Source: Amoebophrya sp. A120
Lineage: Eukaryota > Sar > Dinophyceae > Syndiniales > Amoebophryaceae
Length of the DNA: 64,000 nucleotides
Direction: 5' to 3'
NCBI GenBank assembly: GCA_905178155.1
Contig: CAJINV010000013.1
Location: forward strand, 1,388,392 to 1,452,391
The notes beneath the pieces are model-generated. The model saw nothing but the letters and a program-made list of their open reading frames with translations, ran no database searches and had not been told where the DNA came from. This document shows, piece after piece, positions 25,951-40,000 of the stretch (its first letter is position 1; the number at the start of each line of letters is the position of its first letter). A program made the position numbers and the translations under genes.

Positions 25951-27454
25951 AAAAAATCTTACTCACCAGGAATATTTCGATTTTCACAACAACATCTTTT
26001 GATGACACTGTATCCAATGAACACAACGCCAGGTTTTGCTTTTCAACTGTGATGACGTGTATCTGTAGTTCAGCTGCATCAATTTATTTCAACGTGCACC
26101 GACTATCAAGCCAAAGCATTTTAGAAACATTCGCAATTCGCAAGCTTTTCGTGGTTGATTTTCGATCAATATGACACTGTATGGTGCAGCGTCTACTGGT
26201 GTCGCGATAAGATGAGTTACTAGTAAGACTGACAGCAATCTGCTGCAACGAAAAGGATGTAAAATTGTAACAAACTTCGTGCTCTAGCTTTGATTTATGG
26301 TCCTAGCCACTGTACAATTGGAATCGTGCAACCGTCCACGTCGGTGAGTACAGCTGCTTATGTTGTCTTTTAGAAGCCTAGGTTGCTTAGACATTGTTCA
26401 TGAGAGCAGATACTTGCTTTACATCAATAACAATTCCATGTGGAGTGCTTTCGGTCGTGCCTGTCCGCTAGATGCTCTTCTTCTGTACAAAGCCTCGGTC
26501 AGCTGGTGTATGCGGTATTATTTACATGCAAAAAGTAGAGTGTCAACGTGAACACATGATTTCTCTTGAGCAGTGATCGTACATGGTTAGCACCATTCTG
26601 CCACAAAAAAAAAGGTCTCGTGCACCTATCATCTGGTCGTAGTACCACAAAGAAACGAGAACGAAAGTCGTGAGTACAGTTTACTCGTCGGTAAATCGTG
26701 CAACAACCTCCTGTATTTCGTGCACTGGAAAATTCCAGGTGACGCCGTGCAAGAAAAAGTACAATTTGTATGCTACTTTTATTTATCGAAAGTTTCTTGA
26801 ATTAATTCCGCATCTGGATCAAAAACAAAAACAGCCTGCCTGGTAATCGCTGATTCGTGCCGCAAGCACGTGTCGCGATTGCTTTGCATTCAAGCACTTT
26901 ACAATATTTCCCCTTTACTTCTCATTTTCCCTCTTTTTGAAGTAAAATTTTCAACATTCTTTCCCCCACAACCTGTACACTATCTATGTGAAGAATTTAT
27001 CCTCCATGTTGAAAACTACATCAAATTCGATTTTGACTCCATTGTCTTTCGTACAAAAATGCACATGAAAACGCACAACTCGCAAAAACTTAACCACGAC
27101 AATGAATGCGCTGACGAGGCGGTCAGCACAAATTTTGCGGGTATTTTTGGATTGGCCTGGCCATAAACTGCAGCTGCCCTGCGCAAGAACTTCCAGCAGT
27201 GGGTCATTCTAAAAACGGCTTTTCGTCGTCCGAGGATGACTTTGCGAGGAGACACGACATCCCTCGGGGAAAGCACGGCGGGTGGCGTCGGCGAGAGCAC
27301 GAGCATGAAGATGATGGGCTGCGCAAGAAGATGGCAACAAGAGCAGCACGACAGGAACACTAGCAAGCCCCAAAATTGTATTTCCACATCAAGACCCATG
27401 TTTGCGCATTTCGCGACAGGGTCCTTTTCGGCACCGACGAAGACACTTTTCAAC
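25951..27454. other. Intergenic spacer upstream of the ion channel
   Basis: No coding region of convincing length or composition and no repeat found. The ion-channel frame stays open up to 27236, so part of 27236-27454 could be translated if an upstream ATG is used; otherwise it is leader. Confidence 0.45.
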
Positions 27455-30400
27455 ATGTGGAACAAACTGCTACTCCTGCTGTCCCTGCTCTACTTCTTAG
27501 CATCAACCCCGACATCAACCTATGCCGTCACTTCCACGTACCCGGCTAGCTTCTCGGCCCCGGTCGCGAACGCGACCTCGGTGGACCTGATGGCCCGCCT
27601 CGAGCCGAGTTACATTCCCGGGCAGCCGGGACGGGAAAAGGATTTGTACTACTCCATGCGGAACGTGGCCCCGCCAAACTGCCAGGTCCGGTTCCAGATG
27701 AAGCTCTACAAGGTGTCCAACGTGATGACGGAGAACGCGCAGATTGACATCAGCGCGTGGCTGCGGATGTGGTGGAGCGACCCGCGGTTGGCCTGGAACC
27801 CCGCCGACTACGGCGGCACCAACTACATGAACGTGCCCGCCACGGAGCTGCCCCGCGACTACGGTTTGATCTGGACCCCCGAAGTGGAGCTGCAGAACAA
27901 CCTGGAGTCTATCGGCGAGTCCTTCCCGGCCAACAAGGGGGCGGTGATCCAGCCGAGCGGGGAGACGTTTTGGTCGCGGTCCGGGAACCTGCGCGCGCTC
28001 TGCACGTTCGAGGGCATCGAGCTGTTCCCCTTCGACAAGCCCAAGTGCCACCTGATTTTCTCCGCCTGGAGCATGGACGCCGCGCAGATGGACCTGGTCT
28101 TCCACGAGGACGGGGCCCTGGACTGGGACCAGACGGACGACCGGACCAAAATGGCGTACCAGGGCTACCAGGACCTGAGCATCGAGTCCGTCACGTTCCG
28201 CCGGGTGGTCGTCGAGTACACCGCGGCGGGAACTGTACAGCAGTTCCCGGAACTGCACTACTCCCTCACACTGAAACGCGCCTCGCAGTTCTACCTGCTG
28301 CGGTACGTGATGCCGCAGTTCTTCTTCGCGTTCGCCGTCTTTCTGGTGTTTCTGTTCGAGCCCGACTTCAACCGGCTCAACATCTGCATCCTCTTCCTCT
28401 TGGTCCTCATGAGCTTCGACCAGATCACCAGCAACTTCGTGCCGAAATCCGAAGCGCCCATCCTGATCAGTTACCTCACCATGTACACGGTCATGGTCAC
28501 GGTATAAACAGCTACGATGACTTTTTTTTTAAGGAGTAGAAGACGGAGGAGGTCAATCATAAAGCACTGGCTGCAAGAGCAAGGTGACTCGCCACGTATA
28601 TTATCGCCGGCGACGCGTTTTTTCGCTACTTGCACGCAACGATGAAAATGCAGCAAAATTGATTTCCTAAATCCTATAACCCCCTCCCATGAGCAGGATA
28701 GTGATAGCTCCTCCGATGATATTGATACAAAATTTCCAAATACCACCTAACTCCGCAGATCTTCGCTTTTGCGGAATCCGCGGTCGTCCAGTGGCTGTGG
28801 ACGCGGGACTCCTTCGAGGGCTTTATGTCCCTCGAGGCGTTGGTGAACCTCCTCCGCGCGCCGATTGACGAAACACGGGACTTTTTCGCCGGGCGGCGTC
28901 AGCCGACCAGCTACAACGAACTGCGAAACCACGTGCACATCCAGCAGAATCTGGACGTTCTGCCGGAGCAATTGATCGAGAAGCGGGCGTCCGCCATAGC
29001 CAGTTACGCCGCCGCCATGCGGGAAATCGACCCCGAGATGGCGGATCGGATCGTGGAGCAAAAGATAGAAGCCTTGGCCGAACAGGAGGTGAAAAACGCA
29101 CAGGAAGCAGAGGCGGAGAAAGCCGCGGCCGCGGGCAAAACGCTTCTTACAAAAGAAGGCGACGTGGCAAAGGCAAGTGCCCCTCCACCCGCACCGGCAA
29201 ACCCGAATATGTCACTGGAGGCCATGAAGGCGAACCTGTTCGATTCCCTGAAAAACCCGCCACCAGCCGGGGGCAATAAAGAGACGACCACAATAGAGAT
29301 GAACACTGCGGATAGTACAGCTGTACCAGTCGACACAGAAGCTGTCGCGGGCGTCGAGGGTGCTGCAGGCGGAGCAGAAAATACAACAGCAGGAATAGTA
29401 GATCCGGCCGGGTTAATTTTGACGCAAGAGGGCAGTCACAACACCCAGCAGCAGGCTGTCACCCCCTCCACCACCTCCGCCGCCGCGTCGATTTCGGCCG
29501 GGGGGAAGCGGCTCGGCATGAGCATGGGGGGCGACAACGACAACGATATCGGCGGGTCGCCCGGCGCGCTTCGCAAATCCAAGCTGGTCGTTGCCCAGGA
29601 GGGGAGCCACCAAACGGGCTGCAATTTGACCGACGAAGACGAGGAGGCAGCGTCGTCGTATCTCGAAACAGAACCCCTGCCGGCGCTCTACGAGGGGGAA
29701 CACGCCATGAAAACCGCCACGAGTCACAGCGGGACCAGCGGCGGCGCCGGGGGATCCAATCTGGCCATGCTGCAGGCCACGGTGAGCAAGGTGCAGGCAG
29801 AGAACCGGAACCAGGCCCTTTCCGCGAGGCTGAAGCGAACGCTCACCATGGGAGGAGGAAGCAATACTGGGGAGAACAACTTGGCCACTCCGGATTTGGT
29901 CAGCGGCAACTTGAGGCAGGATGAAGACATCGGTCAATACTACAGGAGATGCGCAAGGTATTAGAATCCAACGGATCCTCCTGTGAAGGCCGTCGCCTGA
30001 GGAGATCTCCCGGTCGTAACGTGGGGAGAAGCAGGCCGCATGCTTATCAGGGCAAGCGGTTAGTAGATCTGGTAGGTTGAAAGAGTGGCCCCAGTGAATG
30101 AGGGCCGCCGCCTCTCATGATGTCACCTAGTAGACCATATATACGCGCTGGCCTTGTTGTTCTGCGGAGAGCTAGCAGCAAGCAGCTCCCTGGCCCATGC
30201 GCTTGCGCTGCTGCGCAGGTCCGCAACAAAAAGGCACGCCGCCGCTGTGCTGTTTGTTGCCTGCCGCTCGGGTGCCGCAGCTGCACCTCGCGCGTCCGCG
30301 GGACGCGACCGGGCAGCAAGCCGAGTGGCACCGCCGACGAGCGCAGCTGCGCTACCGTAAGGGGAGCGCAGCCACCCAGATGGCTGGCCACCCCACCCTC

Positions 30401-31694
30401 CCGGATGCCGCCCCTTATCCGAGCTCGGCCAAGCCCATACCGAGAATTATAGCGCCGACCGTTGATAGTGCGCGGCCACCCGGTTGGTCGGTACTATGAT
30501 GAGCGCGCCACGACAGGCGAGCCCTGTGGCACCACTGAAACGGCCACACAGCAACACACTGGCGGCGCACAACCGCCCACGAGTTGAGCGCCCCCAGACA
30601 TGCAAATGCTTGCTGTGGCTACGCAGTGCAATTCCAAATCGGACGAAAATCAACGGCAGTCGTGGGGAGGTGTTGGTGTTCGCGAGGCACTACGTCCGAC
30701 GCGCCTCCGAGCCGTGAGGGCACTCCTAGGGATAGGAGAGAGGGACCGAAAGAGCACCTACTCCGGGTGCGAGAGATCCTGCCGTGACAGATCCTACGAT
30801 GCACTGAGATCCAATGGGCCCCTTGTACGTGCGATGTTTGTGCACAGTGGTCGGCATCACCTGTGGCTTCGATAATAATAATAGAATCCAACGGACTTTC
30901 TTTTTACTCATCTATTTCACCTATGAAGGACATTAATTTATTTGCAAATCAGATCTAAATTTTTTTGGCGGCAAGTCCGCAGTTGAGACGCATTCAGTCG
31001 CTTGCTCAACTTCCATCTTGGCAGCACCAAGAGAAAAGCGATTTTTAGATGTTTTGCGGATCATAGAGGACAGCTGCCACAAATTTGTTTTTCCGCAGAA
31101 CACCGAAGCGGGAAACTGTAGGCGGAGACTTGATGAAGTAAATGGATGACATACAATTTTATTCTTTCACAAACCAGGTATCGCCCCCTGTTTGACGAGT
31201 TGGATCACGATTTGACGGCGTCGCTGGGGAAGTTTGAGGTCGGTATTTTCGCGCACGTGGTGGAGGCGCATTTTCCCCTCTGGACCTCGGAGCAGGTTCT
31301 GGAGCATTTCTACCCGAAAAGGAAAGCTGCGGGTTTGACCAACGTGGTGGCGCACACCGGCACGATGACGAAGCACATCAACCCGCTGAGCGGGCCCCGA
31401 AGAGACCTCTCCATCAGTTTCCACAGTTTCTGCGTCTTCTGCGACCGGAAGCTGGGCATGCGGAATTTGAGTGGGGACAGCGTGCACGGCTACGTGATGG
31501 ACATGGTCCCACAGATCCAGAAGGAGCTGCAGTTCACCCACAAGACGCTGCGCAACGTCGCGAAACGGATCGACAACTTCTGCCTTGTCGTCACGCCGAT
31601 CCTGTACGCGGTGCGGGTCTACCAACTCTTTGAAGAATTCTTCGACCTCTACGGCGAGAAAAATTCCGGGGTCGAAATGCTCAATTCGCGATAA
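27455..31694 (+). CDS. Pentameric ligand-gated ion channel (Cys-loop/Pro-loop family)
   Basis: Three exons (27455-28501, 28759-29957, 31178-31694) give 920 residues with exact phase closure and GT-AG introns. The start chosen gives a signal peptide (MWNKLLLLLSLLYFLASTPT); the frame is open upstream to an ATG at 27236. Extracellular domain landmarks: RMWWSDPRLAWNPADYGG, LIWTPEVELQNN and the signature loop CTFEGIELFPFDKPKCHL, where FPFD is the hallmark proline loop. TM1 (YVMPQFFFAFAVFLVFLFEP), TM2 (RLNICILFLLVLMSFDQIT) and TM3 (LISYLTMYTVMVTVIFAFAE, split by intron 1) follow. The TM3-TM4 loop is a very long, Ala/Thr-rich cytoplasmic region of about 450 residues. TM4 is in exon 3 (IDNFCLVVTPILYAVRVYQL). 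TM2 is unusually hydrophobic and acidic, so ion selectivity cannot be read off. Confidence 0.9.
29976..30881 (+). mobile_element. Retroposon copy 1 (0.9 kb, TAA-repeat tail)
   Basis: The element starts CCTCCTGTGAAGGCCGTCGC and ends TTCGATAATAATAA. It is flanked by a 14-bp duplication TAGAATCCAACGGA (29962-29975 and 30882-30895). A second, very similar copy lies at 42412-43319 with a different duplication. Variable-length duplications plus a simple-repeat 3' tail are typical of LINE-mobilised elements. No ORF is shared intact between copies, so it is non-autonomous (SINE-like or a defective LINE tail). It lies in intron 2 of the ion-channel gene and its duplication begins four bases after the donor GT. 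Confidence 0.85.
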
Positions 31695-34046
31695 AGGCGT
31701 CATGGTGGTGAAGAAAAACGGGTCAGAGCAACAGTCTTTTCTTCTTGTAGAAATTAGAATGCGCGACGATTTGTACGAAATTAAAATTTAGTTTCTTTGC
31801 AGAGGAGTCGTTTTCTTTTTAGCAATTTCACCAACATCTTCAGAAGCACAATGAAAAGCGCTAAGTACCTAGTATTTACTTTGTGGGAGCATGATGTATT
31901 CAGAGAAAAATGCGTTCTCTACATAAATTCACTATACTGCCCTTGCAGTAGCTGTAGTTACGCTTGAACTTTATGCATGCAGTTACATGAGGAGAGGCGG
32001 CCGTAGCAGCATGCTGGTACGACGATTCCAAGTTGTACTCTTAAAGAAATATACTTTAGTCATAAACAGATCATTCTAGTTTTTTTGGCGACGTAGCACT
32101 CTAAAAGTAGGAGCATCAGGAGGCGCATGTCGGTGATACCAGATTTCTTTGCAATAAGGAGGGAGAACAATTTGCACAAGAATCTTGATAGTATGAGTAC
32201 AGTCTAGTTTGAATTGACCTGTCGCATATATGAGTTCAACTTTTCTGTAAGACTCTTTTCGCACAACAGCTTTATTCACAGAAGCGATTCGTCTCTCAGA
32301 AAATAAATATCACGGCAGCTACTACTTTGAATAGTGCATCACACAGGAACAACACACATGCTGCGCAATCACAAATCTGGAATTTTCTGTATCGTTAAGC
32401 GAAAGGCTTTGAATGGAGCAGAGCGAAGGCCTCAAATACAGGCGGGATGTTGTATGACGGTAAAAGTTCCAATAAGCCTCCGCTTTGCTGACTACTAGGA
32501 AAGAGAAAACCACAGGAGAAGTTACGCATTTTTCTGTCCCCATGGGTGAATGTTGTGAGTTGAAAAAGCAAACCAAGTAGTCTTTATCTCCCCTTTTAGC
32601 CCCTTTAGGTATAATCTCTCCCAACTTCCTTTTTTTTCCCCATTTTTTTCTTTGTGAGCTGCATTTTCCCAAAAAGAAAGCGTTGCTGTGCCCCGTGCAC
32701 AGGAACGGTTGTAAATAGCGGCGACAGAAGTCAAGGCATTTGCACCAACATCTCCTCGCCTGAGCGTTTTTCAGAATGAGGAAGAGAAAACATTCAAATT
32801 GAAATTTTTCAAAGCAGTAAAGGATCTTTTCAAACACGTACTCTCATCTCATTGTTGTTGTATTCTTATTGTCGTGTTGCTCAGCGGTGCAGACCTAGCC
32901 TTTACCGACTAGCCGGCAGGCTTTTGAAACAGCGGTGTTCTCTCTTCTGGCTCTTGGCAACAACATGGTGCCGTCGCGATGCTGAGTCAGAAGCTGTTCT
33001 TTTTTTTTCCATCGCTGGACAGACGCAGAAAATGAAGATCCATTCGATTTACTTCTGCCCAACAAGGCGTAAAGAAACATCAGCGGAGGTGGATCCTGGT
33101 CTAGCAGTAAAGCTGCCATCCTGCGCAATCAAGGCATTCATGAAGTAGCTGCGCCCGTCCCCGTTCTTGTGAGTCAGTGTCAGAACCGAACGTCGACGAG
33201 CAGTCCTAGTCTATTTGGGGACTCTCCAGAAGATGTGATGAAAGATGAAGATCATGATCCTATCTGCGGTGCGTTCATAATTTGCGTAGATGGCACAAGC
33301 TAAAGATTTATGTTGTTGCCTTCATCGCGAACAACGAAAGAAGGAGCCTCGGTTTTCTTGGATGCGCCGTTTTTCCTCCACCTGGACGAGTAACGTATTC
33401 GCGCTGTTGATGTAAGTAGCTCAACATTTGCCAGTTTTTCTTTGTTGACCTACAAGTCCAGCAGTCTATACCTTTCGTTCTCATCGTTGTAAGGAGCATG
33501 GCATACTACAGAATATTTATTTTGATTCTCTTAGGCTGCCCGTGGAAGAAAGAATAGTGGACTTGTAGAGCTAAAGGTACAACTCTTTGACGAGCGACAA
33601 GAATAAGAGGCGCTCCTGCAGTTACTGCAGTGCTTATCCGTCCTAGTATATGGTCCGAAAAAATTACGGCGAGATATTATTGTTCCAATTTTGTCTAATC
33701 AACTTTTCCTTCACGGCCACCCAAAAATATCTGAGAAAATCATGACTACCGCATCGTGATTATTTTTGTGTATCTTTTCTCGTCGACAACGACACGACTG
33801 CACCACGTACTTCCTGTTTGGTACGTTCGAACGTGTCAACAGTTTTACCCCAGGAGCGTCAAACTGGGATGGACAAAATTTTATTTGGAAGAAAAAACGT
33901 ATTCACGGCATTTGTGTAGTAAACAAAGGCGAACCGCATTCATCTTCACCGGACGACAAGAAAACCGTTTCAACAGTTGCGACCCCGGCTTCACAGACGA
34001 GAACCGCCCACGACGACGACAACGACGAGCGACGATAGGCAGAACC
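31695..34046. other. Spacer with possible short coding exons
   Basis: Most of the stretch is AT-rich without genes. Between about 33023 and 33580 there are short segments with coding-like composition and plausible splice borders: DAENEDPFDLLLPNK (33025 on, after CTGGACAG), SSSKAAILRNQGIHEVAAPV to DHDPICG (about 33095-33264, before GTGCGT), and AARGRKNSGLVELK (about 33535-33577, before GTACAA). They could be 5' exons of the large gene that follows or a small separate gene. I could not close the phases, so no CDS is claimed. Confidence 0.3.
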
Positions 34047-37000
34047 ATGGCTGACCAGAAAGAGAAGCTGAGAAAAGCGGGACAGGATTTGCAGAGGCTC
34101 CTGGCTACCGCGTCACTTTCTGCCACCCGGGAGGTAGTTCCAACTTCGTCGTGCGAGCGCGCGGGTGGTTCAGGGGACGGAGTTGCGGGTTCTCGGCAAG
34201 ATGTGGTGCAGCTTGAGGCGTCCATACTATCGGAAAATAAGGTATATGGAGCACAGCTAGATGCTGCGGGCACGAGGACTAAGCACCGACTCGGCGCGGG
34301 TTCCGCGCAGAAAAGGCACAAGGATTTGAAATCATCCGACAAGTTGCAGAAGATGCTAAAGAAAAAGCAGAAGAAAAGTAAGAAGACGAAGATCAGTGCC
34401 AAGGAGTACCGGGAACTGAAAGCCATGGGGCTCCTGCCCGAGAACGCCGATAATTATTCTGCATCTGAAATAACCGAATCTTCGGACTCCAGTAGCGACA
34501 CAAGCTCCGATGAAAATGAAGCATCAAAGGGCAGCGCTTCTCGTCGCCACAAGAAGCGGAAACAGCGTAAGAACACCAGCGACAGCGGTAGTAGCAGCAA
34601 CAGCTCTGGTGCTTCATCTTCTAGCGAATCGTCTGCAAGTGACGACTCTTCTGAAGATGACCAAGAGCAACACGATGAGAAACATTCCCGCAAAGACGAC
34701 GCGAAAGAATCTTCCCTGCAGGTGGAAGACGCACAGCAAAACTCGAGTACAACAGCTAGGACCCCCAGCAAAGCTCCCCGAAATATGAAAGACCGGGATG
34801 AGCTACGTGCGTCGTACAAGCTGCCCCTGGAGAAGATGGTCGGAAACACGAGGTTCTTCCGGCAACACGATCCCCGAGACGAGCTGACGGAGGCGCGGAA
34901 CCAGCGGGCCCTGATCGAAATGAAGGAATTCCTCGTGGATCTCGACCGGAATCGGCAAGCCGCGTTGGAGGAGCAAAACCGGGTGGCAGCGGAGGAATGG
35001 ACCAAGGAATGGCGGCGACATGAACCGGAATCACCCCTTTTCTACGACAACGCAAGGCACCGGAGGCCGGAGGGATGGAAAAATGATAGTAAGGCCGGCG
35101 GTGTAGAAGAAGGCGTAGGAGAAAGTTCGTTATTTTTCTCGGCTTCCTCGAATGAAAAGAGTTGTAGTATTAAATCAGCAGACGTCATCGGATTAGACTA
35201 CCTTCTTGGTCTCCAGAGTATAGATGGAGTAGATGCGAAGAAACTTCAGCCTGGTAATTGTACCTCTGGAAATAAGGGGTCCACTGAAAAGGAAAACCCA
35301 ACTTCGAGCGACATTTTCGCAGTACCGGACGGTTCCATCTTTTCGAAAGTTTTTCCTCCTGCGTCTACCTCTACTTCCACCGCAAGTGGTTGCGAAAGCA
35401 CCGATGCGGCAGCAAATAAGGACATTAAAAATGCGACTGGTGGACAAGAAAATTTTCCCGGAGCAACGCCGTCTACTTCGCTGCAGACACAAGAACCAGA
35501 TCCTTCTAAAAAGTCGGTGAGGCTTGAGGAAAATGGTGCTAACTTTATTTTTCCGTCAGAGGTGGTAGTAGAACACCGGCCGGTCACCATGAACGATCGC
35601 TCTGGAGTTTCTGCAGGTTCTTGCGCCGGCAGCTCTAATGATCTTCGTGCGATGAAACTGCCCCGAACCCTGCGTGAGTATCGCGAGCAGCAGACCAACC
35701 GGGAGAACTTGCCTCTTCGGGATTTCTTGCCACCGGTGATTCACAAGCAACACAAGTGGTGCAAGGTACTTGCTCATGATTTTTTTGGTTGCGATAAATT
35801 ATGAAATTGTTGTTCGTATGGATAGGATGGAAAACGCGATCGCGTCATTCCATCAGACAGAACCTCATACATGATTGATTCTTCCCAGGCGCACAACCGT
35901 GGTCGGCGGTCCGGACAGAAAGAGCGCGGCGCACGCGATCGGAGAGCGGTCAATTACCTCGTGAAAAAGTACTTCACGACGCCATTGTGGATCCACTGCA
36001 TCGCAGACGAGATGGGCTACGACTTTGAGACGCTAATGCGGCTGGAGCAGAAGTAGAATAGTTTTTCTTAACACGTTGGCGTCATCAGCGTTTTTTACCG
36101 GTTTTGGATTCATTTTGGAATTTCCGTTTCGGGCATAGTGGTGGTGTATCTCCACTTCTTGAAAACAACTACAAATAGTTGCATCTTTGTTCTTGCATGG
36201 TTTTTTCCAAAACACGACCAGAGTCGACCAGAACAAGGGCATTTTGCAGCGGACCGAGCGCAATGTGGTGGGCATTGGGAGCGGGTTCTCGTGCAGTGAC
36301 AATGAGTTCCAGATGGACCGTCACCACAACCGCGGGAGGCGAAATTCCCGAGTCGCAAACAACCAGCGCAGCCGCAATTACAGTGGCGGGCGTTCCCAGG
36401 TGCTGACCTCGCTAAAAGACGATGTGATGGCGCAGTACAGCGTGCTGAAGTGTCTACAGCACGCGCCACCGCCCCTTGGGACGGTCGCTGATTTGGATTA
36501 CAGCTTGGCGTGCTTGAAGGTCCTGTTTTGCGAGGACGAGATTGCCCTGGTGCACGCGGAAAAGGTGGAGCAGATTAGTTCCTTTTCCTCAATGAATTGT
36601 GGCACGACAACTACAAGCGAGGTCTTTCTCGACGCAGGGAAAACGCGGGACGAGACTGCAGCCGATAGTGCAGCTATAGTGCAGAGAAATAATAGAGTAG
36701 AGGTAGATTCCACTGCCGCCACCACTACTACCCCCGAGCAGTTGGACCGACAGAGAGAGGTATTACTCTCCGCCTTGAACGCGCAGTATGCGGTCGAGAA
36801 GGAGAAACTCGAGCAAAATTGCGATCGGCTCATTGTGGACGAAAAGACCGAAAAACGGTGGCTGTTCTCCAAAACTCCCCGGCACGAAGACAACTGGGAA
36901 CGAGGCACTTTCCTGAAGTTCGAGGGACGGAACAAAGGTAGAAAGGGCAGGGGGAAAAGCTACTCCTACCCGGGTAGGCATCTCGATCCGGATGCGGATT

Positions 37001-40000
37001 TGCAACCATGGCAGCGGGACCAATTGGCAGCGGGATTCGATGCGGCGGAGGCGGGCGGTATCGATACGTACGGAGAAAACGGAGGTAACATTTGCGGGCC
37101 ATTAAATAGAATTTTCGTTGGAAAAAGATTCACCAATTTTTGATGTTCCAGATCGCCTCCTCTTCTAGTTTTTGCACTCCGAAGTACTGTGAGGTTGTCG
37201 ATGTTGAAAATGAAAAGATTTCATCACCGGATGAAAACAAATTATCACAGGGAGTCAACTACACCATGGAGAACCGCTTCAAAGCCAGGTCGCAGTATGC
37301 CAGCAGCTTCCAGAGAGTGAGCATGAGAAGAGTGCTTCCAATTGCGAAGAGCAGGAACTGAACCCGCTTTTCCAGCCGGTGCTGCGGTTTCCGAACCGCT
37401 ACAAGGACCCAATGCCGTCCACTTCGTTCGTCACGCGAGTGATGAATTTGAGGGCAAAAGTCCTCGCGGACCGCACGCAGCAGCAGGAGCTGCACATCAA
37501 ATTCGAAGAGCTCATCCATCAATATCGCCGGTGCCGGGGGTTCACGCCGGATTGCTTGAAATTTTTGCTGAAAAGAGCGGACTTTGTGAACGCGTTTGGC
37601 GAAGCGAGAACGTCAGCGGGCACTGCTGTAACAGCTGTTTCGATGTTGCCTGCCGGGAATCTTCGTGGCCGACGACCCAGCGTCGTGGAAATTTTTGAGA
37701 AGATAAAGGCTCTCGAAAATCGTGTAGACGAGTCTACTCCCGAAGAAGTAGAAGTTCTTGAAGTGCAGAGCTCCGTACTTACAAGCACCACCTCTACTTC
37801 GGGCGAAGAGGCCAATGCTCCGAAAGAAGAATTCTTGTCCATCGCTCCAGCCAATGTGGAAGCAGATGGCACAAAGATGATCAGGACGGGTAGTACTTCA
37901 CCTGAGGATTCTGAAGCTGAGATCTTAAAAACAGACACAACAACCAGCACGGAAAATAAGCACACTACCGCTGTTTCACCTCCGGAAGTGATTCACATCC
38001 ACACGACGCTCACGCTGGAAGAAAGCGAGAAGCTCCGCGAAAAGCGTAAAGCCCTAACCGCCAACGCGGAGAAGAAGCTGGCACAGCTTGCGGAGTTGCT
38101 CCCCGGCGCCCACGAGATTGATTTGCGGCGCGAAGTGTTTCTGAAACCGCTGCAGCAGGAGAACCTACCCGATGGGCTCGCGGACCACTGCTCGCACACT
38201 TTGCTGGGCGTCGCAAGCCTATACCAGAAACTGGCCCTGGATCCGCGGAACCGGGCGAAGCTCTACCAGCAAGAGGACCGCGTCGTCGAGAGTGGGGACT
38301 TAACAACAGCAACCATCTCTCCGGGCTCTGAAAGAATGCTGACGTTTCTGATGCAGGTTTTCTATGCCTCGCAAGATCTGAAATGCGTGGGGCAGCTGCA
38401 TCACAGATTCTGGCGAGGCTTTGTAAGATGCCAATCTTGATGCATGAGATACCCACACACTGCGTCACAAATGCTGAGAGAGTGTTTCTACTCATGCGTC
38501 CCAAATCTTTTGTGAACTAAAGCAGAGAGTCCTCTGAGTCGCAAGTTTGCATTCTTTTGGAAAATAAACCCAGGCAGTGTTGCAATTCATAGGACTACCA
38601 ATACATGAAAAGTGATAACAGTTCCGACTCATCGAGCGAAGAATCCAGCGCTGCTGAGGAGGAGCAAGGTCTGCGGAAAATTTTCAAGATGCGAAGGGAG
38701 GATATGAACTGCAAAAATGTCTGGGTCTGGAAAGTTGGAACTTGTGATGCTACCTGTGGACTCTACATGAAATCTGTATTGCATGAACAGCATAAGAGGT
38801 GCAATTTGTGCTACGCGGAGAGGGCATTTCTCATGCGGTATGAGCATCAGAGAGCCCTCGCAGATTCTCTGATGCTAGGGCATGCATCACAAACCTCATG
38901 GGTCATGGAAAATCTGCATGACAATCTTCTGTATTCTTCCAGACCCAGACATTTTTGCAGTGAATAGAGGAGCAGGAAAGACAAGAGAGCGAGCGAACAA
39001 TTACATCTTCGAATAGCATGATTCCCGCTCCTTTGGAATTTAGTCCTAGCACGGCCGCCATCACGACGCCCTTCTATCTGCTGGGAAAAGATAAAAGTAC
39101 AAGAACTTCAGGAGCAGGCGATCTGAAGAATAAGCATATTCCCGACTTGCTGAACACTACGAAGAACATTTTCGAACAGGCGGAAGAGCAGCTTCTGGAG
39201 GAACAAGAAGGGCAGGACACGAACAACAAAAGAAATAAACCCGTGAATAACCCTTTCGCGAGATTCTTCCGCTCCGGGCGGGATTTGAAGCGGAATGTGT
39301 TTCTCTTGGAGAAGCACCGGCAGTGGGTGGAGCAAATCGGCAGCATTGCCCAGGAGCGGCTCCATGAGAGTTTTTTTCGGGGAAATACAAGTACTAGCAA
39401 GAAGAAAGAAAATTCCGCCAATACTGCTCTCCTGAATCGAAAGAAAAAAACCGACCCCGGCTGTGGCGTTTCCCGTTTGGTTTTACTCCACGACAGGCTT
39501 CCAGCGCACCTTCGGGGCCTCTTTGACGACGACAATTCACCCTCCGCAGGAGACCGCAAGAGAGATCGGACAACGCCAGCTCTGGTCGTTGAGAACGTGA
39601 GGGAGATGAGAAAGCTGCAAGAGTACGAAGCGAGGCTGAACCGGAGCTCGTTTCTGCCCCTCGGCGCGTTTGCAGATCATGGCTTCAATATTGAGGGTGA
39701 CAAGAATCATGCCGCGATGGCGGGGGGGAATGCGAATGCGAATGCCAACGGCAACAAAAACCGGAAGAGCAAGGACGGGAAAATGATCTTAAATGGATTT
39801 AGTACGAACACCCTGTGCGACGTGCTCGCACCACCACCCTCGGCTCAGTTTTTCCGCCACGAAAACCTCCCGGACGAGGTTTTGCAAGGGTTGCTGGGGC
39901 GGGGAGGCTCTCTACGTTCGTCATCGAAGAAGAAGAAGAGCAGGACTAAAAATGCTGACTCAAGACACAAAGCGCGAGGACCCAACGGATCTTCTGCCCA

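Noticed and set aside
30117-30891. Several 60-110 residue frames around 30.1-30.9 kb and again at 42.5-43.3 kb
   Set aside because: They belong to the repeated retroposon, are not preserved identically between the two copies, and have no motifs.
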